From Bdellovibrionales bacterium (GTDB lineage Bacteria; Bdellovibrionota; Bdellovibrionia; Bdellovibrionales; UBA1609): DNA of 64,000 nt. The stretch is from the NCBI GenBank assembly GCA_027459485.1, contig DAIDIG010000003.1, forward strand, positions 124,001 to 188,000. The letters run 5' to 3'. Below, piece after piece: positions 1 through 7,864 of this stretch (within the stretch, counting starts at the first letter, position 1; each line of letters starts with the position of its first letter). Made by a program: the position numbers and the translations under genes. Below the pieces are notes generated by a model, which ran no database searches, was not told where the DNA came from, and was given only the letters and a program-made list of their open reading frames with translations.

Positions 1-60
1 TGCCATTTGAATACCTCCGATAGGATCTGCTTTCTCTATCACCTCACTTATCGGCTTCAC

Positions 61-88
61 TCCGGCGAAGCTTTAGTATTTCGCCGGA
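61..88 (-). terminator. Inverted repeat downstream of the PotD-like gene
   Basis: Perfect 9-bp arms TCCGGCGAA (61-69) and TTCGCCGGA (80-88) enclose a 10-nt loop, just after the stop of the minus-strand gene ending at 101. No T-run follows on either strand, so it could be a weak or factor-assisted terminator or only an mRNA-end hairpin. Confidence 0.4.
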
Positions 89-100
89 CGTAAGTCCGCT

Positions 101-1237
101 TTAAGGTTTAGAACCAGCCGATTGGAGCGCGCCTTGGTACACAGATAGCCAAGTCGGTTGAATGGCCTCGGAGTTTACGTAAAGCTCAAATCGCGACAAC
201 GGCACCTCGCGAATGTAGCGCGCCTTTTGCAACTCAGGCAATGAACTACTGTTTAACGAATTAAGGACGCTGGCAGAATGGCTCAGTTTGATCAACTGCT
301 TATTTATTGAAGGCTGCAATATGGCATCCAGAACTTCGTCCGCCAAGTCGACATCTTCAACACCGCGGGTGATCGCTAGAAAATGAACCCACAACACGCC
401 TTTTTCTTTAGGCAAGACGAATTTGAAGTTCGTATGGTTTTTCAAAAAATCCGCCGCTCGACCATTCGAAGTTTGTGCGACTTCGACAGAACCATTTGAA
501 AGCAGATTCGTCGGATCGTTCGTAAACGCGGCAATCTGGCTGGCAAAGGCATGAACAGTTTTACTTAGTTCCGCCATTTGATCGGTTTGCGCCCACGTAT
601 TCACAATTGGTTGAAGCTTCGCTATCAGGTTTAAGAATTCAATCGGGGAGTCCATCAACGATATTTTCGTACTCGCTATTGGGGTCGCTACACCGACTTG
701 GTCGGCATCGACATTAAATAAAGAAAGAATGCTCTGGTCGTTCCATTTTGATTTGGTCGGATCGTATAAAAACCCGCCCACACCCCAGGTAACCGGAACA
801 AAATACCGGCCGTCAGGGTCGAAGTCGAGATGTTTAAAGTCTATCGAAACCTGCCCAAGTGACGGGATGTCACTCTTGTTCAATCGCTTCAAAACATTAT
901 TTTTAATGAATGAATGCATAACGAAGCTGGGCAATTCGACAATGTCATAGTTGTCTGAATGAGAAAGTAGTTCGCGCAAGAGATCAATTTCGGCGGGCTC
1001 TTCGGTGACTTGAAGATCGGCATTGAGCCGTCGTTGGAGGGTCTTGACCACTTCATCGGGCAGAAAGTTCTTTTCGATGAGTAAGCGTATTTCTGGTCCG
1101 TGCGATGCTTTTGTGTTCAACTTCTCGCGGCGGTAAAAGCTCCACCAGGCTCCCCAAGAAAAAGAGAAGACAACGACTAGAAGTGACATTTTCCAAAAAC
1201 GCGAATGCATCCGACTTAGGATAGGGGATGCGTTCAC
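101..1237 (-). CDS. Periplasmic substrate-binding protein, spermidine/putrescine (PotD) type
   Basis: A 378-aa protein with a hydrophobic N-terminal segment at about residues 16-32 (signal or anchor), followed by a periplasmic-binding-protein-like body. The segment WGVGGFLYDPTKSKW near residue 150 matches the place where polyamine-binding proteins (PotD/PotF) carry their Trp-Gly-x-x-G-x-x-Y motif, and the phrases EIDLLREL and YDIVELPSF resemble this family. The expected role is capture of a small cationic solute for an ABC importer, but no permease or ATPase gene is adjacent, so the partner is unknown. The listed start is a GTG 15 nt after the stop of the upstream VWA gene, without a clear ribosome site; ATG codons at residues 10 and 17 are alternatives. 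The fold is fairly likely; the substrate is not established. Confidence 0.7.
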   Translation of the reverse strand: MNASPILSRMHSRFWKMSLLVVVFSFSWGAWWSFYRREKLNTKASHGPEIRLLIEKNFLPDEVVKTLQRRLNADLQVTEEPAEIDLLRELLSHSDNYDIVELPSFVMHSFIKNNVLKRLNKSDIPSLGQVSIDFKHLDFDPDGRYFVPVTWGVGGFLYDPTKSKWNDQSILSLFNVDADQVGVATPIASTKISLMDSPIEFLNLIAKLQPIVNTWAQTDQMAELSKTVHAFASQIAAFTNDPTNLLSNGSVEVAQTSNGRAADFLKNHTNFKFVLPKEKGVLWVHFLAITRGVEDVDLADEVLDAILQPSINKQLIKLSHSASVLNSLNSSSLPELQKARYIREVPLSRFELYVNSEAIQPTWLSVYQGALQSAGSKP

Positions 1238-1252
1238 GAGCGGGCAAGAGTT

Positions 1253-2413
1253 TTATTGGCCGTACGCCGCCGGCGCGAAGTTCACGTTGATTGTGGCTCC
1301 CGCTGGTGGGATCCACGCACTGCCGACAAAGATAATGCTATTGCTCGCGCTGTCGTAGGTAAAGCCGCCGTTATTGGCCGAGTTATTCGCTTCATTCGGC
1401 ACGTTCGTTCCGTTAACGGTCACGATAATCGTCGACGGGTCAGGTACACGCGACAAACTGAATGCGGTCGAAAGGGACAGTATACCATCAGCGATAGACG
1501 CAAGCTGAGTGCCGTAATTACCGCAAATATCACCTTTAAGACCCTGCACAAAACTCGGCAAACCTTGATTCACTGTATCGACCATTTGATCGTAACGTTG
1601 GCCGATAATTGATGTCTGCGAACCGGCCGCGAGGCGCGCATTCTGGCAAGTTGTGTCTTGAACCGCAATTGCCGACACGACGTAGTTTCTGGATGTGGAT
1701 GTCGAACCCGTAAGAGTATCGAGGTAGCTCACGTATGAATCAACCGAGTCGAGAGTCGTAGCTGTGTAATCATGATCGGGAATTCCGCCACCATAAAACC
1801 AGCTATATTCAGGGCGATTGGCGCCACTGAAATCGTCTTCGTCAGATAATATGATAATCGAAGTAAAAGCACCCGATCGAATGAAACCGGAATTGAGTGG
1901 GCTATTTAAAGCGTCGCGCATACTCGAGAATGCGCGTTCGTCCCCGCTACCTTCTTCGCCTTCAGTGGCGTTGTCGACGAAAACCGTATCAAGGTTGAGC
2001 GTCGTCGGCAACATGGTATAGATGCCGGATTGCGCGCACTGCGGGCAACTGGCGTCGGGGTTGACGCCGTCACGAAATTTCGCGAGCGACGGGTTATCTT
2101 GAAAATTAGCCTCCGACAGATACGTATCTGTAGTTGTCACCGCCATCTGAAAATCATATTGGGTCGACTGTGAAGTGAAGGCCTTTATGAAACTTTGATA
2201 ATTCGCCGTCATTTGATTTTGCTCGGGCAACATAGAACCAGAGTTATCGATCACCCACAGAATATCCATCTTAGGGTTGATCGTCCCCGCGCTTTGTTTG
2301 AATGATTGGCCTGCCGCCAATAGATCGAAGGAGCTACCTTTATTGCCACAACCGACGAGCAGGGCACTCGCTGCTGTTAATGCAATCAAATAGTTTGTCT
2401 TAAGCTTTCTCAT
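1253..2413 (-). CDS. Lipoprotein with von Willebrand factor A domain
   Basis: A 386-aa protein. The start was set at the ATG at 2411-2413 because GGCAGAGGGAGCGTT lies directly upstream; the frame is open further but lacks a ribosome site. The signal peptide ends in a lipobox L-V-G-C (Cys22). A VWA domain follows, with the metal-binding MIDAS motif Asp-Asn-Ser-Gly-Ser at residues 56-60 and the typical strand ending in ILSDEDD. The family uses this fold for divalent-cation-dependent protein binding, usually outside the cytoplasm. The C-terminal part (about 300-386) looks like a beta-sandwich. It is the first gene of a possible two-gene unit with the binding protein ending at 101. The binding partner cannot be told from sequence. 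Confidence 0.85.
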   Translation of the reverse strand: MRKLKTNYLIALTAASALLVGCGNKGSSFDLLAAGQSFKQSAGTINPKMDILWVIDNSGSMLPEQNQMTANYQSFIKAFTSQSTQYDFQMAVTTTDTYLSEANFQDNPSLAKFRDGVNPDASCPQCAQSGIYTMLPTTLNLDTVFVDNATEGEEGSGDERAFSSMRDALNSPLNSGFIRSGAFTSIIILSDEDDFSGANRPEYSWFYGGGIPDHDYTATTLDSVDSYVSYLDTLTGSTSTSRNYVVSAIAVQDTTCQNARLAAGSQTSIIGQRYDQMVDTVNQGLPSFVQGLKGDICGNYGTQLASIADGILSLSTAFSLSRVPDPSTIIVTVNGTNVPNEANNSANNGGFTYDSASNSIIFVGSAWIPPAGATINVNFAPAAYGQ

Positions 2414-2702
2414 AACGCTCCCTCTGCCAAGCCGTCGTAGCTCGACCAAAGTCTACTCTCGTTATCGGGGTCCTGCCGCGAACCTTAAATCTGGTCATGA
2501 CGTTGTAAACTTTTGAGTTTGCTTAATGAATTTAAAATTCGCGGAATGAGACGGAGTATCTATATGCAGAGACTTAACAAAATACCCTGCATCTTTTTTA
2601 AAATTTGCAAATTGTCTAAAAGTTCGACTTTTTACGACCTAATTATGTCACAAAATGATATCCTGAAGTTGCCCTTCTCAGGGCCAGAAAGGAGGTGGTG
2701 TG

Positions 2703-2750
2703 ATGGTCAAAATGTACGAAACCATTTCCACGGAGGTGCGTGTCTCTTAA
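2703..2750 (+). CDS. 15-aa peptide ORF with an optimal ribosome site
   Basis: ATG at 2703 is preceded by AAAGGAGGTG with 7 nt between GGAGG and the start, about the best possible Shine-Dalgarno arrangement. The reading frame encodes MVKMYETISTEVRVS and ends at TAA 2748-2750. A second GGAGGTG inside the end of this ORF precedes other short frames, one of which (through 2785) would read a Cys-rich tail with four cysteines (C-x5-C-x2-C-x2-C) but lacks a start near that site. The peptide may be a leader, a toxin-like micropeptide, or only a device for ribosome loading. No relative is recognised. Confidence 0.4.
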   Translation: MVKMYETISTEVRVS

Positions 2751-2836
2751 AAAAGGCATGCGTTTCGTGTAGAGCGTGTGTGTGACAAATCGCTAACACG
2801 CTAAGGGCTGTCCCACTACGGTGGACCACCCCTTGA

Positions 2837-2867
2837 GGCTGGGAAGGCAACGCCCCCAGCCTTTTTT
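2837..2867 (+). terminator. Rho-independent terminator
   Basis: Stem GGCTGGG (2837-2843) pairs with CCCAGCC (2855-2861), followed at once by six T residues (2862-2867). It ends the small transcription unit at 2640-2868. Confidence 0.85.
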
Positions 2868-2927
2868 ATTTGGGCATCAAAGCGCTCAGTAACGGCTGGC
2901 GGAGCGGGCACAGGTCACAAATTTAAT

Positions 2928-3497
2928 TTACCTATCGCCCAGTAAAATCTGTAAGCTGAGGCTGACAGAGAAATCGTTTATTGCAAGCGCCTGAATATTA
3001 CCTACCGCATCCGACAATTGCACGACGGTGCGGACGTGCGCACCGTCTAGAGTGCTCGTAGGGATGGCGTAGCTGACAAAATAAACCGGTATACTCCCGC
3101 TATAATCGTTTTCTAAGTAGGAGGTGGTGGAAGAGTAACTTTTGACTTTCATGGCGTAATTTCGCACGCCGGCGCCGAAGGTCGTTTGATGAATCGTTAG
3201 ACCCGCCTGCGCAGACCAAAACGTATTGCTTGAATCTTCAATGTAGTTGGGCGTCGCAGTATTATTGCGAGCCTGCTGACTGCCGTACTCGCCGATCAAT
3301 GCCAAACCGAAGTCGTTGTTAAAACTAAAAAGTGCACCGAAATCGCCTTGCGAACTGTAAGAGTCAAAGGTTGAGCTCTGCCCGGACTGCTTAAGCGAGA
3401 GCTGACCGATAGAAAGGCCGCCGCCAACAACGTAATCAGCGGCAAGGCTAGGCAATGAGATCAGAAAAATTACCGTGAACAAAGACACACGGGTCAT
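2928..3497 (-). CDS. Secreted outer-membrane beta-barrel-like protein
   Basis: A 189-aa protein. The start is placed at ATG 3495-3497 because it overlaps the stop of the upstream gene as ATGA, implying translational coupling, and because it then begins with a clean signal peptide (MTRVSLFTVIFLISLPSLAA). The mature part alternates hydrophobic and polar residues in short strands rich in Gly, Ser, Thr, Tyr and Phe, and ends in a strand SVSLSLQILLGDR, all typical of a small 8-strand outer-membrane barrel of the OmpW/OmpX size class. No specific family is recognised. The partner is the lipoprotein gene immediately upstream, so the two products may work together at the outer membrane. Confidence 0.7.
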   Translation of the reverse strand: MTRVSLFTVIFLISLPSLAADYVVGGGLSIGQLSLKQSGQSSTFDSYSSQGDFGALFSFNNDFGLALIGEYGSQQARNNTATPNYIEDSSNTFWSAQAGLTIHQTTFGAGVRNYAMKVKSYSSTTSYLENDYSGSIPVYFVSYAIPTSTLDGAHVRTVVQLSDAVGNIQALAINDFSVSLSLQILLGDR

Positions 3498-4561
3498 GGC
3501 AAGGCCTTCATATCCGTTACGCATCTGGTGTAGATTGAAGCCGGCATAAACGGGGTTGAGCCGATTCGCGTTAGTAACTTTGTCGATGGGTTATAGGTGA
3601 ATTTTTCGATCGTTTGAAATGTGGCATTGCCGTTAGCCACAAAGACGTCACCCGTAATCGAATCTTGCGTCATTGCGCTGGGCCCGTTGACTATCGTGTA
3701 ATCCGTCCAAGCCGGAGTGGCACCTGAAATAGAATTGGTCACAGAATTGACGTTATAGGAATATATAAAATTCGATGCCGCTGTTGTACTCCCGTAGGCG
3801 ACCAGAGTGTCGCCCGAATTAAGAATAAGAAGTTTAGATGGTAGTGCCGTTGTTGTGGGCGAGGCGCTTGCTGCCAAGCAATCAGCCGTAGTCGCGTAGC
3901 CCGTAGCTGAAATCAAACCTATTTTGTTGTTTGGAGTGGCCGCAGCGTGGGTGTATAAAATTTTTCCGTTGGGGAATACTCCAATCGACGAAATGAGCGA
4001 TGTCGACGTCGCGCAGGCCCCGGCCGGCGCGTAAACGTAAGGGTTTACCCCCATTGTCACGCGCGATTTGCCTGAGCTGAATTTTTCAATGGCGCTCGAT
4101 TTACTGACAAGTAGACTAGAGTCCGGAAGAAATAAGAGTTGGCGCGAGATTCCATTCAAAGCCGTCGAGTTTGCCAGATAAACGGTTGCCCCACTGCCGT
4201 CTTTGTTTACCAAATCTATGTGGCGCCCTGCTGTGTTCTCGACTAAAACCAAGAGATGATTGGTGTCATAGTCAGCAATTGATATCGGCGAGTCGCCAGG
4301 GTTGTATTGATTATAATCGATTACCACTGATTCGACCTGGCCGGTGTCGATATTGACCTTCGATATTATATTCGAAGGTCCAGCCGGCACCGCGACCCCG
4401 CCGCCGTAACAATTGCCAGTCGCCACGTACAAAGAATTGTGAGTGGCTTGGTAGACGTTTTGATTGAACGGGTCGGAAGACGATTGGCCACAACCACTTA
4501 CCGCAAATACAATCGCCGCGACCACGGCAATAACAAGGCCTAGTCGATACATAATATCCAT
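3494..4561 (-). CDS. Lipoprotein with predicted beta-propeller-like repeats
   Basis: A 355-aa protein with a signal peptide ending in lipobox V-S-G-C (Cys24). The mature part contains repeated strand-turn units such as HNSLYVATGN, NHLLVLVEN, DSSLLVSKS, NGKILYTHA, GDTLVAYGS and GDVFVANGN, spaced about 40-50 residues apart, which suggests a six- or seven-bladed propeller built of NHL/YVTN-like blades. Such proteins commonly act as periplasmic or outer-membrane scaffolds. Its stop overlaps the start of the barrel-like protein by four bases (ATGA). No ligand or partner can be named. Start: ATG at 4561; a second ATG three codons later is an alternative. Confidence 0.7.
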   Translation of the reverse strand: MDIMYRLGLVIAVVAAIVFAVSGCGQSSSDPFNQNVYQATHNSLYVATGNCYGGGVAVPAGPSNIISKVNIDTGQVESVVIDYNQYNPGDSPISIADYDTNHLLVLVENTAGRHIDLVNKDGSGATVYLANSTALNGISRQLLFLPDSSLLVSKSSAIEKFSSGKSRVTMGVNPYVYAPAGACATSTSLISSIGVFPNGKILYTHAAATPNNKIGLISATGYATTADCLAASASPTTTALPSKLLILNSGDTLVAYGSTTAASNFIYSYNVNSVTNSISGATPAWTDYTIVNGPSAMTQDSITGDVFVANGNATFQTIEKFTYNPSTKLLTRIGSTPFMPASIYTRCVTDMKALP

Positions 4562-4800
4562 ACTAACAAATCAAATCGGAACTCTAGCTAAAAACATTAT
4601 TATTTGCATAATTTCTGGTCCTTATTCTGACGGCACAAACGCACTGGATTACTGCAATTTAATAAAAATCTGGCCTACGTCCGATTGGAAACACCGATAG
4701 AAAATGATAACTGCTTCTTGATTTTGCCTTACCACCTCGCATAGCCTTAATGACGTATTCCATAACTTCTAGCGAATTTAAAATGTAATGCGATAACAAG

Positions 4801-5346
4801 ATGACCTATTCAATTGTTAGAAGAAGCGACGCTCGATTTGCTCCGTTTGGGGAATTCTCAGCCTACAAATTGAAATTCGGCAAATTCAATCCAGGCCCTC
4901 CATTTCGAATTGAATTGATAGCTGAGGCTGGTGTGCGCCGATTAGCGAGACCCGCGGCGATGTATGATTTAAATAATATTTTTCCGAGACCCGACATTTT
5001 TGAAACTATACCGACTATTTTAGCCAACGACGGCTTACTCAAGAGCCTTAAATCTCTCGCGCCAGAGACCTTCGACTCATTTTCAGTAACCCTTGAAGTC
5101 GACAACGGCCCCACGTTTACGTATTACGCCATTGTGCCGCACGCAGTGCTTAAGGGGCGTAATCAAATTAAACCTAACGACTTTGAATGGGGAGGGTTTG
5201 CCTTTAGTCCTAGTGAAGCTCCGGGGCGGCTCTTTACTCTCGAGACGGCGACCGGCAAATTATTGATCGTTGATGCGGTATTAGCATCGGAGATAGAGGG
5301 CCGAAGTTTTTTCGATACTGTTGTTTCGCCATTTCGACGGGTTTAG
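4801..5346 (+). CDS. Imm11-like (DUF1629) protein, putative orphan immunity protein
   Basis: A 181-aa soluble protein without signal peptide. The segment from about residue 60 (ETIPTILANDGLLKSLKSL, then a strand with THR-Tyr-Tyr, then GRLFTLETATGKLLIVDAVL) resembles the Imm11/DUF1629 fold found in immunity proteins for polymorphic toxins. Resemblance is moderate and by eye only. No toxin gene is adjacent, so if it is an immunity protein it is an orphan. The start ATG has no good Shine-Dalgarno sequence and the 240 bp upstream are AT-rich with no other feature seen. Confidence 0.45.
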   Translation: MTYSIVRRSDARFAPFGEFSAYKLKFGKFNPGPPFRIELIAEAGVRRLARPAAMYDLNNIFPRPDIFETIPTILANDGLLKSLKSLAPETFDSFSVTLEVDNGPTFTYYAIVPHAVLKGRNQIKPNDFEWGGFAFSPSEAPGRLFTLETATGKLLIVDAVLASEIEGRSFFDTVVSPFRRV

Positions 5347-5668
5347 ATAACACCGCGGCCGCCCTTGATTCATGTTGCATCAGCTCACTTCGTAAAACAG
5401 TAAATCGCAACCAACCGTCGAACTCATTTTCAGCGTCGAACATTTATTCACCATTGCAAATTATGAATAATTTCACCGCGTCGACGTCAAACGAGGCTAA
5501 TCACGTGCTAAAAAGTTTGACGTTTTGTACGAGGACGTCGATGGCGGCCGTTTAGTTTAGAAGTGAAGTGCGAACGGTGACGTAGACATAAACCTTTAAG
5601 CGACCTGATTGGCAGGCAAATTGCTCTATTCATAACTGGGGAAACTAATCGTTAAGAGGAGGGGAAGC
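5347..5668. promoter_or_regulatory. 322-bp gene-free region with a 9-bp inverted repeat
   Basis: Perfect arms ACGTCAAAC (5484-5492) and GTTTGACGT (5515-5523) are separated by 22 nt. No coding frame with a ribosome site was found here. The region is the only candidate location for the promoter of the secreted glycoside-hydrolase-like gene at 5669, whose own ribosome site AAGAGGAGGGGAAGC is very strong. Whether the repeat is an operator or an RNA hairpin is open. Confidence 0.4.
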
Positions 5669-7864
5669 ATGTCACGCCACAGCTTATGGAGTACACCTTG
5701 GCGTCTCAAAAGGGAGCTTTTATTCATGGCGCTCCCATTATTTATCGCATCGGCCACTTTCGCGACCACCGCACCCACCATTCAGTCGATAACACCAAAT
5801 TCCGGACCCGAAAACATTGATCCCTATCCCACAATAGCTGGAACCCATTTCGAATCCGGCGCCAAAGTCTATGTTAATGGCGTAATTGCACGTGGCGTTT
5901 GGGGCGAATCTAATGGCGGCTCAGACTATCTCGTATTCCGACCACCTCTGAGCGCGGTCATCGGGATTGTTCCTGTTAAAGTTGTGAATGCCGATGGTGG
6001 CACTGTGACGTTGGCTAAAGGTTTTTCTTACACGACCGCATCTCTTGCTAAATGCACATTCAATGGAGCGACATTGACCTACAAGCAAACTGTCACTGCT
6101 TATCAATCTTCGAGTGTACCAGCGGGCTCAACTTGTGCGTCTCAAACTCGGACCTGCGTGAGCAACAATGACCTCAGTGGCAGTTATGAGTATTCAAGTT
6201 GCAAGGTGAATGTTCCTACTGTGACGATTACGAAAATTTCGCCAAATTCTGGTCCCGATACGATTTCGCCCTATCCTACGATCGCGGGCTCCAACTTCGA
6301 ATCAGGCGCGACGGTTATGGTTGGGGGAGTGCCAGCGCGTGGCGCATGGGGTGAAAGTACGGGGCATTACCTGGTGTTTCGACCGCCGAGTGTTTCGACA
6401 ATTGGTTCTGTGAGCGTGACCGTCATCAACCCGGATGGCGGGAAGGCAACACTGAATAATGGGTGGACGTACTCATCCTCGAGTTCGGGGAGCGGGGCCA
6501 ACTTGAATAATGTGGACAACTTTCCACGCCTTGGCTGGATCGCGATAGGGGGTAGCCAAGATTACAACAGCACATTCCAAGCCAATGCCGCCAAAAATCA
6601 CGTCGTGATTGTTGGTGGTAATTGGGAGGGCTGGAACCCTGGCTACACAATGAATAGTGTAATCGCATCTATCCACTCGCAATCTAAAGTGCGAACGCGC
6701 GTATTCCAATATAATAACTTTGTCGATGCAGCGGACACTGTGAGCCGCGCTGCAGAGCCAACTTTTTGGAACACAGTGAACACCAACAACTGGTGGCTAT
6801 ACAATAGCGGCAGCAGTGGCTCGAAGGCCGCTGACTTCTGGTCTTCGAGTTGGTGGGGGTTAGATTATGCAGTAAATCCATCTACAGGCGTCCCATACGC
6901 CGGGTATGATCCATCGACTGGGCTTTCACCCTATCAAGATGCGGCCAAGTTTGATAACGACATGTATCACCTTGGCAAATACGAGCAACCCGCCGACCCA
7001 TCGCTCGACGGATTTTTCTTAGACAATGTGTTCACCGGCGGGCCTGGAACACAACTCGATTCTGGCGACTGGTTTCGAAACGGCAATTTCACGTCGAGTA
7101 CTAATTCAACAGTTGCGGCTGGCGTTCAAATGGCAGAGGCATCGTTTTTTAGATACCTCAATCAGAACTGGCCGGGAGCTCTGCAAATTGGAAATTCAGG
7201 CGATACAATGGGTCAGGCAATCGATCAGGGTGTCGGCGTATCTCCGCTCAAGGGAGTTATGAACGGTGGCGTATTTGAAGGCGCGATTGGTGAGAGTTGG
7301 AGCATAGAGAACTGGGGTGGACCATCCGGCTTTATGCGCTGGTATCAAAATACAATTGCCATGTACGCAAACCCGAAACTCGAACTGGTGGGTCACGAAA
7401 ATGTGCAGAGCAATGGCTCGGACCCTATTTCGTGGAGTGGTAACACCGTCACAAATTGGTCGGCGCCCTACCAAGGTATGCGTTACGGTCTCTGCGCCAC
7501 ACTTATGAATAATGGCTACTATGCGCCTTCGAGTTCAAATTACAGCGACACGAACTTTCTCTGGTTTGACGAATTCGACGGCGGTGGAATAGGCACGGGC
7601 TATCTTGGTCAGCCTCTTACCAATTCGGCGGGCGCGCCGCAGACAGGCGCTTGGCAGAACGGTGTGTGGAAGCGGGAATTTGCAAATGGGGTCGTTCTCT
7701 GGAATCCACGAGGCAATGGCACTCGAACAGTCAACCTTTCAGGCTTGGGTAATTTAAGACACATAAACGGAACTCAAAATCCAAATCTGAATAACGGTTC
7801 GGCGGTCACGAATGGAAAGGTGACGTTGCAAGATCGCGATGGACTCATCCTTTTGCGGTATTAG
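5669..7864 (+). CDS. Secreted IPT/TIG-repeat protein with glycoside-hydrolase-like TIM-barrel domain
   Basis: A 731-aa exported protein (signal segment at about residues 17-34). Two IPT/TIG immunoglobulin-like domains follow, at about 36-120 and 185-275; each opens with PTI(Q/T)xITPNSGP-type sequence and contains the same block PYPTIAG(T/S)xFESGA. A small Cys-containing linker lies between them. The region from about 285 to the end resembles the putative glycoside hydrolase families GHL15/GH-like: DGFFLDNV near residue 450 gives the characteristic Asp-x-x-x-x-Asp-Asn strand end, followed by GNSGD, GVFEGAIGESW, and NFLWFDEFDG. The likely substrate is a polysaccharide, unknown. Its last 20 bp overlap, tail to tail, the YiiX-like gene on the other strand. 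Confidence 0.75.
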   Translation: MSRHSLWSTPWRLKRELLFMALPLFIASATFATTAPTIQSITPNSGPENIDPYPTIAGTHFESGAKVYVNGVIARGVWGESNGGSDYLVFRPPLSAVIGIVPVKVVNADGGTVTLAKGFSYTTASLAKCTFNGATLTYKQTVTAYQSSSVPAGSTCASQTRTCVSNNDLSGSYEYSSCKVNVPTVTITKISPNSGPDTISPYPTIAGSNFESGATVMVGGVPARGAWGESTGHYLVFRPPSVSTIGSVSVTVINPDGGKATLNNGWTYSSSSSGSGANLNNVDNFPRLGWIAIGGSQDYNSTFQANAAKNHVVIVGGNWEGWNPGYTMNSVIASIHSQSKVRTRVFQYNNFVDAADTVSRAAEPTFWNTVNTNNWWLYNSGSSGSKAADFWSSSWWGLDYAVNPSTGVPYAGYDPSTGLSPYQDAAKFDNDMYHLGKYEQPADPSLDGFFLDNVFTGGPGTQLDSGDWFRNGNFTSSTNSTVAAGVQMAEASFFRYLNQNWPGALQIGNSGDTMGQAIDQGVGVSPLKGVMNGGVFEGAIGESWSIENWGGPSGFMRWYQNTIAMYANPKLELVGHENVQSNGSDPISWSGNTVTNWSAPYQGMRYGLCATLMNNGYYAPSSSNYSDTNFLWFDEFDGGGIGTGYLGQPLTNSAGAPQTGAWQNGVWKREFANGVVLWNPRGNGTRTVNLSGLGNLRHINGTQNPNLNNGSAVTNGKVTLQDRDGLILLRY

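Larger units (their letters stand above)
2640..2868 (+). ncRNA. Candidate structured RNA / small mRNA unit with its own terminator
   Basis: This free-standing segment lies between two minus-strand genes. In order it shows a small hairpin (CCTGA 2662-2666 / TCAGG 2678-2682), a near-perfect ribosome site AAAGGAGGTG (2688-2697), a 15-codon ORF, a second GGAGGTG at 2732-2738, a hairpin with perfect 7-bp arms (AGCGTGT 2773-2779 / ACACGCT 2796-2802), a GC-rich segment that can pair with itself (2805-2830), and a strong intrinsic terminator. That much order in about 230 nt suggests an expressed small mRNA or dual-function RNA. I do not recognise the family. The 5' end is not determined; I saw no clear promoter boxes. 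Confidence 0.5.

Noticed and set aside
2617-2643. Sigma-28-like promoter (TAAAAGTT ... GACCTAAT) upstream of the small RNA unit
   Set aside because: Only the -35-like part fits; the -10 part matches at too few positions.
2513-2785. 90-codon plus-strand ORF ending in a four-Cys tail
   Set aside because: Its start has no ribosome site, and the strong Shine-Dalgarno sequence at 2688-2697 points to a different frame. Only the small ORF at 2703-2750 is supported.
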